Shown here: positions 23,649-31,425 of the stretch, one piece after another | Layout: every line of letters starts with the position of its first letter | Position numbering within the stretch: position 1 is the first letter of the stretch | Assembly: GCA_022764045.1 (NCBI GenBank) | Contig: JALERU010000012.1 | Coordinates: 1-37,157 of the forward strand | DNA: 37,157 bases | Reading direction: 5' to 3' | Source of the DNA: Clostridiales bacterium | Lineage (GTDB): Bacteria; Bacillota; Clostridia; Oscillospirales; Oscillospiraceae | Made by a program: the position numbers and the translations under genes | Notes under the pieces: model-generated | Seen by the model: only the letters and a program-made list of their open reading frames with translations | Told to the model about the DNA's origin: nothing | Databases searched by the model: none

Positions 23649-23861
23649 ATGGATAACAAGCAAGCGAGAAAAACCGGCTGGACCATCATCGGCTGCGGCT
23701 GCGTCTTCATCATCCTCACCAAGGTCTGGATCGGCCTGGCCATGGCGGCCCTTGGCCTGCTGTTTACCATTCTGGCGGGCCGGTGCCCCCACTGCGGGAA
23801 GATCCTGCTCTGGACCCCCACCAACGCCAACCAGTGCCCCCGGTGCCACGGGCCGCTGTAA
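23649..23861 (+). CDS. Small zinc-ribbon membrane protein, unknown function
   Basis: 70 residues. ATG 23649 has AAAGGAAG in front. Residues about 10-43 are hydrophobic and may cross the membrane twice (TGWTIIGCGCVFIILTKVWI, then GLAMAALGLLFTILAG). The tail has CPHCG (46-50) and CPRCH (63-67), a zinc ribbon facing the cytoplasm if the usual topology holds. It sits between parE and parC in the same direction, with about 60 bases to parC. Not a known topoisomerase subunit. Such small proteins are common in clostridia without known role. Confidence 0.75.
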   Translation: MDNKQARKTGWTIIGCGCVFIILTKVWIGLAMAALGLLFTILAGRCPHCGKILLWTPTNANQCPRCHGPL

Positions 23862-23920
23862 CGGGGCGGCGGAGCCCTTCCGCCCTCCCTCCAAATCCAT
23901 CACAGAGGTAATCATCACTT

Positions 23921-26170
23921 ATGGCAAGAAAAAAATCCCCTGACCAAAGCAAGAAACGACCCAACCCCGAGGGGGTCATGGGCCTCCACGCCCAGGTGCT
24001 GGAGCAGCCCATCACCGACACCCTGGAGATCAACTACATGCCCTACGCCATGAGCGTCATCATCTCCCGGGCCATCCCGGAGATCGACGGCTTCAAGCCC
24101 TCCCACCGGAAGCTGCTGTACACCATGTACCAGATGAAGCTGCTCACCGGGCCCCGCACCAAGTCGGCCAACGTGGTGGGGGCCACCATGAAGCTCAACC
24201 CCCACGGCGACGGGGCCATTTACGAGACCATGGTCCGCCTCTCCCGGGGCTATGGGGCCCTCCTCCACCCCCCGGTGGACTCCAAGGGCAACTTCGGCAA
24301 GGTCTACTCCCGGGACATGGCCTACGCCGCCTCCCGTTACACCGAGGTCAAGCTGGACGGCATCTGCGAGGAGCTCTTCCGGGACATCGACAAGGACGTG
24401 GTGGACTTTGTGCCCAACTACGACGGTACCCTCACCGAGCCCCTGCTGCTGCCCACCTCCTTTCCCAACATCCTGGTCTCGGCCAACATGGGCATCGCCG
24501 TGGGCATGGCCTCCAACCTCTGCGGCTTTAACCTGGCCGAGGTCTGCGACGCCGCCATCGCCCGCATCCGGCACCCCGAGGCCGACCTGCTGGAGACCCT
24601 AAAAGCCCCCGACTTTCCCACCGGCGGCCAGCTCCTCTATGACCGGAAGGAGTTGGAGACCATCTACCGCACCGGCCGGGGCTCCTTTAAGGTGCGGGCC
24701 AAGTGGCGGTATGTCAAGAGCGAAAACCTCATCGAAATCTATGAGATCCCCTACACCACCACCGCCGAGGCCATTCTGGATAAGGTGGCCGAGCTCATCA
24801 AGGCCGGGAAGATCCGGGAGGTCTCCGACATGCGGGACGAGACCGACCTGTCGGGCCTGAAGCTGGCCATCGACCTGAAGCGGGGGACCGACCCGGACAA
24901 GCTCATGCAAAAACTCTTCCGGACCACCCCTCTCCAAGACTCCTTTGCCTGTAACTTTAACATCCTGGTGGACGGCATGCCCAAGGTCATGGGCGTGGGG
25001 GAGATTTTAGACTGCTGGACCCAGTGGCGCTCCGGCTGCGTCCGGCGCTCGGCCCAGCACACCCTGGAGCAGAAGCAGGCCAAGCTCCACCTCCTCCGGG
25101 GCCTGGGGGCCATTCTGCTGGACATTGACAAGGCCATCGCCAACATCCGGGAGACCGAAAAGGACGCCATGGTGGTGCCCAACCTGATGGCCGGCTTTGG
25201 GATCGACCAGATCCAGGCCGAGTACGTGGCGGATATCCGCCTGCGGAACATCAACAAGGAGTATATCCTCAAGCGCACCGCCGAGACCGAGCAGTTGGAA
25301 AAGGACATCGCCGACCTGGCCGACCTCATCGCCAAACCCGCCCGGATTCGGAAAGAGATCACGAGGCAACTGGAGGCCGTGAAGAAAAAGTACGGCCAGG
25401 ACCGCCGCACGGAGATCGTCCTCCAGGAGCAACTGGCCGAGGAGACCCCGGTGGAGGAGGAGCTTCCCACCGCGCCCGTCCACATTTTCCTCTCTAAGGA
25501 GGGGTACTTCAAAAAAATCACCCCCCAGTCCCTGCGGATGTCCGGGGAGCAGAAATACAAGGAGGGGGACGGCCCCGCCTTCCACTGGGAGACCGACACC
25601 GGGGCGGAGCTGCTGCTCTTCACCGACCGGCAGCAGTGCTACAAGACCTTCGTGCGCACCTTTGACGACAGCAAGGCCAGCGTCCTGGGGGAATATCTCC
25701 CCGCCAAGCTGGAGATGGAGGAGGGGGAGACCATCCTGTGGGCCTGCCTGGCCGGAGACTACACCGGCCACCTGCTCTTCTTCTTTGAAAACGGCAAGGT
25801 GGCCCGGGTGCCCCTGTCGGCCTACCAGACGGTGACCCGCCGGAAGAAGCTCACCGGGGCCTATTCGGACAAGAGCCCCCTGAAGGACGTCCTCTCCCTG
25901 CCCCAAGGGGCGGAGGAGGAGATCGTCCTCTATTCCAGCGAGGGCCGGGCCCTCCTCTTCCCCTCAGAGCTCATCCCGGTGAAGACCACCCGGAGCACCC
26001 AGGGGGTCCAGGTGATGACCCTGAAGAAGTCCTACAAGGCCGATCACGCTGCCCTGCTGGGGCAGACCGCCATCGTGAACAAAGCCCGCTATCGGGCCCG
26101 TGGCCTGCCCGCCGCCGGCGCCCTGCTGAAGGCGGAGGATCAGGGGGAGACCCAACTGTCTCTGCTGTGA
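23921..26170 (+). CDS. parC: DNA topoisomerase IV subunit A
   Basis: 749 residues. DNA-cleaving partner of ParE. The active tyrosine is Y140 in AASRYTEVKLDG. In the quinolone pocket NPHGDGAIYETM the residue matching E. coli GyrA Ser83 is G98 and the one matching Asp87 is E102. The coiled coil with the second dimer gate is at about 370-460; the C-terminal part (about 500-749) has fewer beta-pinwheel blades than GyrA and no GyrA box (QRRGGKG), supporting topoisomerase IV. ATG 23921 with AGAGGT upstream. Downstream a lipoprotein gene follows after 53 bases. Confidence 0.87.
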   Translation: MARKKSPDQSKKRPNPEGVMGLHAQVLEQPITDTLEINYMPYAMSVIISRAIPEIDGFKPSHRKLLYTMYQMKLLTGPRTKSANVVGATMKLNPHGDGAIYETMVRLSRGYGALLHPPVDSKGNFGKVYSRDMAYAASRYTEVKLDGICEELFRDIDKDVVDFVPNYDGTLTEPLLLPTSFPNILVSANMGIAVGMASNLCGFNLAEVCDAAIARIRHPEADLLETLKAPDFPTGGQLLYDRKELETIYRTGRGSFKVRAKWRYVKSENLIEIYEIPYTTTAEAILDKVAELIKAGKIREVSDMRDETDLSGLKLAIDLKRGTDPDKLMQKLFRTTPLQDSFACNFNILVDGMPKVMGVGEILDCWTQWRSGCVRRSAQHTLEQKQAKLHLLRGLGAILLDIDKAIANIRETEKDAMVVPNLMAGFGIDQIQAEYVADIRLRNINKEYILKRTAETEQLEKDIADLADLIAKPARIRKEITRQLEAVKKKYGQDRRTEIVLQEQLAEETPVEEELPTAPVHIFLSKEGYFKKITPQSLRMSGEQKYKEGDGPAFHWETDTGAELLLFTDRQQCYKTFVRTFDDSKASVLGEYLPAKLEMEEGETILWACLAGDYTGHLLFFFENGKVARVPLSAYQTVTRRKKLTGAYSDKSPLKDVLSLPQGAEEEIVLYSSEGRALLFPSELIPVKTTRSTQGVQVMTLKKSYKADHAALLGQTAIVNKARYRARGLPAAGALLKAEDQGETQLSLL

Positions 26171-26223
26171 CCCCCCGCCCGCCCATCCGATCCCGACCCA
26201 CCCCGCAAAGGAGGCCGCGCCCC

Positions 26224-26940
26224 ATGAAAAAAATCATCCTCCTCCTGGCCGTCCTGGCGGTGTTCCCCCTGGCCGGCTGCGGCTCCATGCTGGAGCGAAG
26301 CTATGCCTCGGTGACCCCCCACACCCAGTTTTCCGACGAGTCGGAGAACGAAGCCATCCTCCGGGCGGAGAACTATCCGGGTCTGGTGGGCGCTCTGCTC
26401 CACCTGGTGGAGCAGGGGCAGGAGAACGGGGTGGTGCGGCTGTATCAGTACGCCAGCCTCACCGGCACCGCCGCCAGCGACGTGGACCAGGCCTGCCTGG
26501 AGGTCACCCAGGAGGACCCCCTGGGGACCTATGCCGTGGACTACATCAAATACGACGTGAAGCCCACCGCCGCCTATTACCAGGTGGAGGTGAAGCTGGC
26601 CTACCATATCCCCCCCGAGGAGCTGGCCCAGGTGATCTCCGTCACCGGCAGCACCGCCGTGGAGCAGGAGCTGCGGGAGCTTCTGCCCGCCCAGCCGGAA
26701 AAGGTCCTCTTCCGCATCGGCTATTTCACCCAGGAGGACAGCGCCGAAACCCTCCGCCAGGCCGTTTGGGAGGCCTACGAGGCCCAGCTTTCCCACCCCG
26801 CCCGCCTGCTGGAGGTGGAGGTGAAGCTCTATCCCGACGCCGGCCAGCAGCGGGTGGCGGAGCTCTTACTGACCTGGGAGGAGAGCGACCGGCCCAACCA
26901 GCAGACCATGGGAAAAATTTTGGGAAATTTGAAAAATTGA
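26224..26940 (+). CDS. Lipoprotein, unknown function
   Basis: 238 residues from ATG 26224, preceded by AAAGGAGG. Signal MKKIILLLAVLAVFPLAGC with lipobox and lipidated C19. The exported part (SENEAILRAENYPGLVGALL ... VDYIKYDVKPTAAYYQVEVKLAY) shows two alpha/beta sections and resembles conserved clostridial lipoproteins without assigned function. It runs behind parC with 53 bases between, so it may share its transcript. The stop codon abuts the tRNA promoter (-35 begins 3 bases later). Confidence 0.75.
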   Translation: MKKIILLLAVLAVFPLAGCGSMLERSYASVTPHTQFSDESENEAILRAENYPGLVGALLHLVEQGQENGVVRLYQYASLTGTAASDVDQACLEVTQEDPLGTYAVDYIKYDVKPTAAYYQVEVKLAYHIPPEELAQVISVTGSTAVEQELRELLPAQPEKVLFRIGYFTQEDSAETLRQAVWEAYEAQLSHPARLLEVEVKLYPDAGQQRVAELLLTWEESDRPNQQTMGKILGNLKN

Positions 26941-26942
26941 GG

Positions 26943-26971
26943 TTGACAAGCCAGGTGGGGTGTGGTATTAT
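26943..26971 (+). promoter_or_regulatory. Promoter of tRNA-Gly
   Basis: TTGACA at 26943-26948, 17-base spacer, TATTAT at 26966-26971 preceded by TGG (extended -10). The tRNA begins 13 bases after the -10, so transcription starts close to its 5' end. Confidence 0.9.
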
Positions 26972-26984
26972 ACATCCTGCTGAT

Positions 26985-27060
26985 GCGAGTGTAGCTCATC
27001 TGGTAGAGCGCCACCTTGCCAAGGTGGAGGTAGCGAGTTCGAGCCTCGTCACTCGCTCCA
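26985..27060 (+). tRNA. tRNA-Gly, anticodon GCC
   Basis: 76 bases with CCA encoded. Acceptor stem GCGAGTG / CACTCGC, D stem GCTC/GAGC, anticodon stem CCACC/GGTGG with loop TTGCCAA giving anticodon GCC, five-base variable loop, T arm GCGAG-TTCGAGC-CTCGT, discriminator T. It reads GGC and GGT codons. Own promoter and terminator: a single-gene unit. Confidence 0.95.
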
Positions 27061-27097
27061 AAAAAGAAGGACATCCGATGGATGTCCTTCTTTTTTG
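27061..27097. terminator. Intrinsic terminator of tRNA-Gly
   Basis: Perfect 17-bp stem starting AAAAAAGAAGGACATCC with loop GAT, ending in TTTTTT. Starts right after the CCA end. Confidence 0.95.
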
Positions 27098-27122
27098 GTT
27101 ACCTTTGGTGATTTGACGTGCT

Positions 27123-27191
27123 CGGGGCAAGTGAATTGCCCCTGCGCCAAGGTTTTGCTACGCAAAACGCTTGTGCGGCGCATGAGCGCCG
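27123..27191. repeat. Row of three short hairpins in the gap between tRNA and the unknown minus-strand gene
   Basis: GGGGCAA-GTGAA-TTGCCCC (27124-27142), GTTTTGC-TAC-GCAAAAC (27152-27168) and CGGCGC-ATGA-GCGCCG (27176-27191). The last resembles the CGCATGAGCGCC start of module D. Probably a remnant of the hairpin-repeat families; no gene. Confidence 0.45.
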
Positions 27192-27232
27192 TCCCGCTGT
27201 GAGGGTCCCTGGGTTGGGCTGTAACGTATTTC

Positions 27233-27685
27233 TTATCCGCCGATTTCCGTCCCCCCCGTCCCCAGCAGAAGCTGCACCCCCGCCCAGGCCAGCAGATGGA
27301 GGGGGGAGCCCTGGGGGCGGTGGGGGAGGGGAAATTCCTGGGGCTCCAGACAGTCGCCGGAGAGGGTGACCAGCTCCCTCTGGAGGGTGAGGCAGGGGGA
27401 GGCCAGGCTGGAGAGGGTGAGGGTGTCCCGGCTGGACAGGCCGTAGCTCACCACCCAGGCGGCCGGGATGGCCTGGGCCAGATGGGCCAGGGACCCCGGC
27501 AGGAGGAGGACCCGGCAGGGGAGGGGGGATGCCGGGACCTGGACCAGGTCGGGGGAGACCACCGTCAAGTCCGCCCGGCCGCCCACCGCCCCCCGGCGGA
27601 GGGCGGCCCCCAGGTCAGGGGGCAGATGGGCCGCCAAAAACCGGGAAAGCCCAGGCCCCCGCTCCAACAGTGCTATGGTGTACAT
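27233..27685 (-). CDS. Conserved-looking protein of unknown function
   Basis: 150 residues from ATG 27685, which has AAGGAGG nine bases in front (a TTG two codons earlier is the next choice). No signal peptide or membrane segment. Visible pattern: an N-terminal alpha/beta start MYTIALLERG, a middle AAWVVSYGLSSRDTLTLSSL and LTLQRELVTLSGDCLEPQEF. The GLSSRDTLTLSS and LQRE pieces look like a fixed motif of a clostridial hypothetical family, but I cannot assign a function. It stands alone between the tRNA unit and repeats. Confidence 0.65.
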   Translation of the reverse strand: MYTIALLERGPGLSRFLAAHLPPDLGAALRRGAVGGRADLTVVSPDLVQVPASPLPCRVLLLPGSLAHLAQAIPAAWVVSYGLSSRDTLTLSSLASPCLTLQRELVTLSGDCLEPQEFPLPHRPQGSPLHLLAWAGVQLLLGTGGTEIGG

Positions 27686-27777
27686 CCGCAACCCCTCCTT
27701 TTCGTCCCCTTAGTATGGGGAAACGGGGAGGTTTTTATACAAAAGGGACGTGAAATCAAAAGAAGTCCAGGGCAGGG

Positions 27778-28038
27778 GAGGTGCGTCTATGACCCACGCT
27801 GCGGAACCCTCAACGTCCGCCCTCATCCGACCCGGCCCAAAGGGCCGGCCCACCTTCCCCCCCAGGGGAAGGCGTTGGCATATCCTGTATGGCTCACTGT
27901 AGAAAACTACCGTAGCAAAAATCCCAACGTAGCCTAATAGTGTAGGCTTCCCCTTGGGGGGGAAGCTGTCAGCGCAGCTGACTGATGAGGGGGCGATATG
28001 GTAGTGACGGCGGGTAGAAAAATCCCGTTGCCACCTTG
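27778..28038 (-). repeat. Family A structured repeat, copy A9 (tandem array unit 1)
   Basis: Core 27818-27995 with GGCCC-AAA-GGGCCGG and GCTGTCAGCGCAGCTGAC. First of three head-to-tail units with periods of 263 and 259 bp. Confidence 0.85.
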
Positions 28039-28300
28039 GGCCGGTGGGTCTATTACCAGCGCCGTGGAATCCTCCCGGCACGCCCTCATCCGACCCAGCC
28101 TGCGGCCGGCCCACCTTCCCCCCCAGGGGAAGGCGATTGGCAAGCCCTGTGTGGCTTATGTAGAAAACTGCCATAGCAATCACCCCAACGTAGCATAGCA
28201 CGTAGGCTTCCCCTCGGGGGGAAGCTGTCACCGAAGGGGACTGATGAGGGGGCGATATGGTAGTGACGGTGGGTAGAAGAATCCCGTTGCCACCTTGGGC
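28039..28300 (-). repeat. Family A structured repeat, copy A10 (tandem array unit 2)
   Basis: Core 28081-28254. The small hairpin near the right end reads GTCACC-GAA-GGGGAC, another version of the exchangeable hairpin. Confidence 0.85.
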
Positions 28301-28376
28301 TGGTGCGTCTATGACCCATGCGGAGGAACCCTCAACGCCCGCCCTCATCCTACCAGGCCTCCGGCCGGCCCACCTT
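28301..28376 (-). repeat. Family A structured repeat, copy A11 (truncated, array unit 3)
   Basis: Linker plus the first 37 bases of the core (28340-28376: CGCCCTCATCCTACCAGGCC, then CCGGCCGGCCCACCTT), then cut off and joined to the hairpin and promoter of the crotonase gene. Confidence 0.75.
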
Positions 28377-28378
28377 AG

Positions 28379-28427
28379 AAATTTCACGGCAAGGGAAAAA
28401 TCCCCCCTCCCGTGAAATTTTTCTTTT
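28379..28427. terminator. Hairpin upstream of the crotonase promoter
   Basis: AAATTTCACGG (28379-28389) pairs with CCGTGAAATTT (28410-28420) and is followed by TTCTTTT. It may stop transcription from the repeat array before the crotonase promoter. Confidence 0.65.
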
Positions 28428-28452
28428 CAAGTCCTGTCCTATGTGCTATAAT
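28424..28452 (+). promoter_or_regulatory. Promoter of the crotonase-family gene
   Basis: TTTTCA (28424-28429), 17-base spacer, TATAAT (28447-28452) with TGC in front (extended -10). Overlaps the right end of the hairpin. The leader to ATG 28526 is about 65 bases with AAAAGGAGC. Confidence 0.75.
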
Positions 28453-28525
28453 CTAAGCTGTATCAACATGGGTATGTCCCCAGCACCCAAACACACTGTG
28501 AATATAGAAAAAGGAGCGATTTACC

Positions 28526-29302
28526 ATGGAACTGGAAACCGTACTGTATCGCGTTGAGGGGAACGTCGGCATCGTCAGCCTCAACCGTACCAAGGCGATG
28601 AACTCTCTGAACAAGCAGATCTTCGCCGACCTGACCACCGCCTTTGAAGAGGCCAAGAAGGACGACACCGTCCGCTGCGTCATCATGAACGGCGAAGGCC
28701 GCGCTTTCTGCGCTGGCGGCGACATCGCTGAGATGAAGGGCATCACCACCGAGGAAGCCTTCTTTGACTTCATGACCGTGGCCGGTGAGTTCACCACCCT
28801 GCTCAACACCTTCCCCAAGCCCGTCATCGCTGCTGCCCACGGCGCCATCGCCGGTGCCGGCACCTCCCTGGTCATGGCTGCCGACATCGCTCTGGTGGCT
28901 GACAACGCCATGTTCATCGTGGCCTTCGGCCAGGTGGGCCTGATCCCCGACTGCGCTTGCCACTATCTGCTGCCCCGCGTCGTCGGTCCCAACCGCGCCA
29001 AGGAGCTGATGCTCACCCAGCGTGCCGTCAAGGCCGACGAGATGCTCACCCTGGGCATTGCCAACCGCGTGGTCCCCGCTGACCAGCTGATGGACGAGGC
29101 CATGAAGCTGGCCAACAAGATCGCCAAGGGCCCCCTGAACTGCTATACCATGTCCAAGGCTCTCATGAACAAGGCCCACGAGACCACCCTGGAAGACCTG
29201 CTGAAGGAAGAGACCGCCATGCAGGCTGCCGCCCGGATGAACCCCAACGCCGAGGAAGGCCTGGGCGCATTCCTGGAGAAGAGAAAGGCAAACTTCCAGT
29301 AA
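28526..29302 (+). CDS. Enoyl-CoA hydratase/isomerase (crotonase) family protein
   Basis: 258 residues, complete. Crotonase fold enzymes act on acyl-CoA thioesters; a hydratase in butyrate or fatty-acid metabolism or an isomerase is possible. The oxyanion-hole loop FCAGGDIAEMKG is at 61-72 and GAIAGAGTSLVMAADIALV at 106-124. E160 (in RAKELML) fits rat hydratase Glu164, but the place of Glu144 is F134 in IVAFGQVGLIPD, as in PaaG-like isomerases, and the usual PDxGG is PDCAC. So standard two-glutamate hydration is doubtful. Codons (many GCT, CGT) differ from neighbours, suggesting high expression. It has its own promoter, and repeat B4 starts 8 bases after the stop. Confidence 0.85.
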   Translation: MELETVLYRVEGNVGIVSLNRTKAMNSLNKQIFADLTTAFEEAKKDDTVRCVIMNGEGRAFCAGGDIAEMKGITTEEAFFDFMTVAGEFTTLLNTFPKPVIAAAHGAIAGAGTSLVMAADIALVADNAMFIVAFGQVGLIPDCACHYLLPRVVGPNRAKELMLTQRAVKADEMLTLGIANRVVPADQLMDEAMKLANKIAKGPLNCYTMSKALMNKAHETTLEDLLKEETAMQAAARMNPNAEEGLGAFLEKRKANFQ

Positions 29303-29309
29303 AACAGGA

Positions 29310-29474
29310 AAATTTGGACCCGCTTCGCTGGGCTCCAAATTTTGGGGATTGCAGCCCGACCCGCGCCAGCGGAGCTGGCACTCTCGGGCTGAGAAGTATT
29401 TTTTCACCGGCGGAGCCGGCGAAAAAATGATTTGATTTGATTTCGTCCTCTGCGGAGGACGAAACTCTGCGAGG
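29310..29474 (-). repeat. Family B mosaic hairpin repeat, copy B4 (reverse)
   Basis: Reads AAATTTGGACCCGCTTCGCT to AAACTCTGCGAG. Hairpins AGCCCG/CGGGCT around GCCAGC-GGA-GCTGGC, the 14-bp stem ATTTTTTCACCGGC / GCCGGCGAAAAAAT and, at the exchangeable place, GTCCTC-TGCG-GAGGAC. Fills the gap after the crotonase gene and could end its transcript. Confidence 0.82.
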
Positions 29475-29533
29475 CTTTTTGGCTTGCGGGGAATATGCAA
29501 TATTCAGCGAAAAGTGAATATTTTGCGAGAATT

Positions 29534-29566
29534 GGGCAGTACGGCGAAGCTGTGCTGCCCTTTTTT
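29534..29566 (+). terminator. Intrinsic terminator before the amino-acid transporter
   Basis: GGGCAGTAC / GTGCTGCCC with GGC-GAA-GCT extension in the loop, then TTTTTT. It separates the crotonase unit from the transporter operon. Confidence 0.85.
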
Positions 29567-29609
29567 CTGGTTTTCATGCAGGTTTTTGGACCTTTTTCTG
29601 GGAAAGGGC

Positions 29610-29638
29610 TTGCATCTTTTTTGAATATTGTGTATAAT
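29610..29638 (+). promoter_or_regulatory. Promoter of the amino-acid transporter operon
   Basis: TTGCAT at 29610-29615, 17-base spacer, TATAAT at 29633-29638. The leader of about 80 bases can fold GCAAAG (29639-29644) with CTTTGC (about 29666-29671). Confidence 0.85.
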
Positions 29639-29722
29639 GCAAAGCGTTCTAACCATGGTGGGTCTCTTTGCGGGTCCCGCCAAAAAAATTGGAAGAAGAA
29701 AATGAAAAGAGGTTATTTCATC

Positions 29723-30550
29723 ATGAAGAAGTTTCTTTCTGTCCTGATGGCTGCCGCCATGCTCATCAGCGTGCTGGCTCTGGCTGGCTGCGGCGCTGAT
29801 CCCGAGCCCGCCCCCGCCGAGGACGACACCACCACCGAGCCCGCTGCCGTGACCACCGTCACCGAGGGCAAGCTGACCATGTCCACCAACGCCCAGTTCC
29901 CCCCCTATGAAATGGTGGCCGACGACGGCTCCTTCGAGGGCATCGACGTAGAGGTGGCCGGCGCCATCGCTGAAAAGCTGGGCTTGGAGCTGGTTGTGGA
30001 CGATATGGACTTTGACGGCGCCCTGCTGGCCGCCCAGAACGGCAAGAGCGACATGGTCATGGCCGGCGTCACCGTGAACCCTGACCGCCAGGCCGTGATG
30101 GACTTCACCGACACCTACGCCAACGGCGTGCAGGTGGTCATCGTGAAGGAAGGCTCCGACGTGACCCTGGACAACATGGGTGAGAAGATGATCGGCACCC
30201 AGCGCGGCACCACCGGCTTCATTTACTGCTCCGACACCCCCGAGAACGGCGGCTTCGGCGAAGACCATGTCACCGCTTACGACGACGGCGCCACCGCTGT
30301 CCAGGCCCTGGTCAACGGCCAGGTGGACTGCGTGGTCATCGACAACGCCCCCGCCCAGGAGTATGTGAAGGCCAACCCCGGTCTGACCATCCTGGAGACT
30401 GAGTTTGCCAACGAAGATTACGCCATCGGCGTGAAGAAGGGCAACACCGAGCTGCTGGACGCCATCAACAACGCCCTGAAGGAGCTCATCGAGGACGGCA
30501 CCGTCCAGAGCATCATTGACAAGTACATCCCCGCCGAGGCCGCTGAATAA
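29723..30550 (+). CDS. Amino-acid ABC transporter substrate-binding lipoprotein
   Basis: 275 residues from ATG 29723 (AAAGAGG upstream); an ATG at 29702 in frame is a less likely start. Lipobox LALAGC with lipidated C23, then an acidic linker PEPAPAEDDTTTEP. The rest is a SBP_bac_3 domain for polar amino acids: LTMSTNAQFPPYEMV, GIDVEVAGAIAEKLGLEL, MVMAGVTVNPDRQAVMDFTD. R at the last motif and D after it usually hold the ligand alpha groups. Which amino acid is carried is not readable. Codons are of high-expression type. Followed by an attenuator-like hairpin at 30584 before the permease gene, which would give more binding protein than permease. Confidence 0.92.
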   Translation: MKKFLSVLMAAAMLISVLALAGCGADPEPAPAEDDTTTEPAAVTTVTEGKLTMSTNAQFPPYEMVADDGSFEGIDVEVAGAIAEKLGLELVVDDMDFDGALLAAQNGKSDMVMAGVTVNPDRQAVMDFTDTYANGVQVVIVKEGSDVTLDNMGEKMIGTQRGTTGFIYCSDTPENGGFGEDHVTAYDDGATAVQALVNGQVDCVVIDNAPAQEYVKANPGLTILETEFANEDYAIGVKKGNTELLDAINNALKELIEDGTVQSIIDKYIPAEAAE

Positions 30551-30583
30551 GCACAGCGCCCGAAGCGGTAAGCAGGACGCAAA

Positions 30584-30611
30584 GCGGGCGGTCTTTGGGC
30601 CGCCTGCTTTT
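30584..30611 (+). terminator. Partial terminator between binding-protein and permease genes
   Basis: GCGGGCGG / CCGCCTGC (one G-T pair) followed by TTTT. A short T-tract suits leaky read-through into the permease gene. Confidence 0.65.
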
Positions 30612-30651
30612 GCCATTGGTTCGCATTCGTTAGAAAGAGAGGAGAATGTCC

Positions 30652-31425
30652 ATGGAATGGGCGCAGCTCTACACTGACCTGACCGCGCAGTTGGTCTCCG
30701 GGACCGACCTGCCCTGGTGGCAGGATTTCTTTGTGAACTTTTACCGGGCCTTTGTGGACGGCGGGCGCTGGACCTTGTATCTCAAGGGGGTGCTCACCAC
30801 CCTGCGGGTGACGGCGTTGGCCCTGATCATGGGCATCGTTCTGGGTGTCCTGGTGGCGATCATCCGGTCGGCCCACGACCAGCAGCGGCCGGGACGGCGC
30901 AACCCCATTTTGGGAATTTTGAACCTGATCTGTAAGATCTACACCACCGTCATCCGGGGCACCCCTATGATCGTCCAGATGCTGATTATGGGCAGCATCA
31001 TCTTTGCCAGCAGCCGGAACTTCACCATCATCGGCACCATCGCCCTGGGCATCAACTCCGGGGCCTATGTGTCGGAGATCATCCGGGGCGGCCTCATGTC
31101 CCTGGACCCCGGCCAGGCTGAGGCGGGCCGGTCCCTGGGCCTGAACTATGCCCAGACCATGCGGTTTATCGTCATCCCCCAGGCTTTTAAGGCCATCCTG
31201 CCCGCCCTGGGCAATGAGTTCATCGTTCTGTTTAAGGACACCGCCCTCATCACCGTCATCGGCGGCAAGGAGCTGCTGTACGCGGCCCAGGCCGTGGGGG
31301 CCAAGACCTACAGCGTCATCTTCCCCTATCTGGGCGCGGCGGTGATCTACCTGATCCTGGTGATGATCCTCACCTGGCTCCAGGGCAAACTGGAAAGGAG
31401 GCTGCGGCAAAGTGATCGACGTTAA
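30652..31425 (+). CDS. Amino-acid ABC transporter permease
   Basis: 257 residues from ATG 30652; ATG 30646 is too close to the AGAGGAG site (2 bases), so the second start is preferred. HisM/GlnP-type inner-membrane permease. About five membrane segments (for example 52-75 [20 protein letters not shown], 195-235 near the end). The ATPase-docking EAA loop reads [22 protein letters not shown] at about 160-181. The extreme N-terminus before the first segment is unusually long (about 45 residues). Overlaps the ATPase gene by 14 bases. Confidence 0.92.
   Translation: MEWAQLYTDLTAQLVSGTDLPWWQDFFVNFYRAFVDGGRWTLYLKGVLTTLRVTALALIMGIVLGVLVAIIRSAHDQQRPGRRNPILGILNLICKIYTTVIRGTPMIVQMLIMGSIIFASSRNFTIIGTIALGINSGAYVSEIIRGGLMSLDPGQAEAGRSLGLNYAQTMRFIVIPQAFKAILPALGNEFIVLFKDTALITVIGGKELLYAAQAVGAKTYSVIFPYLGAAVIYLILVMILTWLQGKLERRLRQSDRR

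Noticed and set aside
29639-29722. Riboswitch or T-box in the leader of the amino-acid transporter
   Set aside because: Leader is only about 80 bases with one weak stem; no T-box sequence, lysine or glycine riboswitch core is visible.
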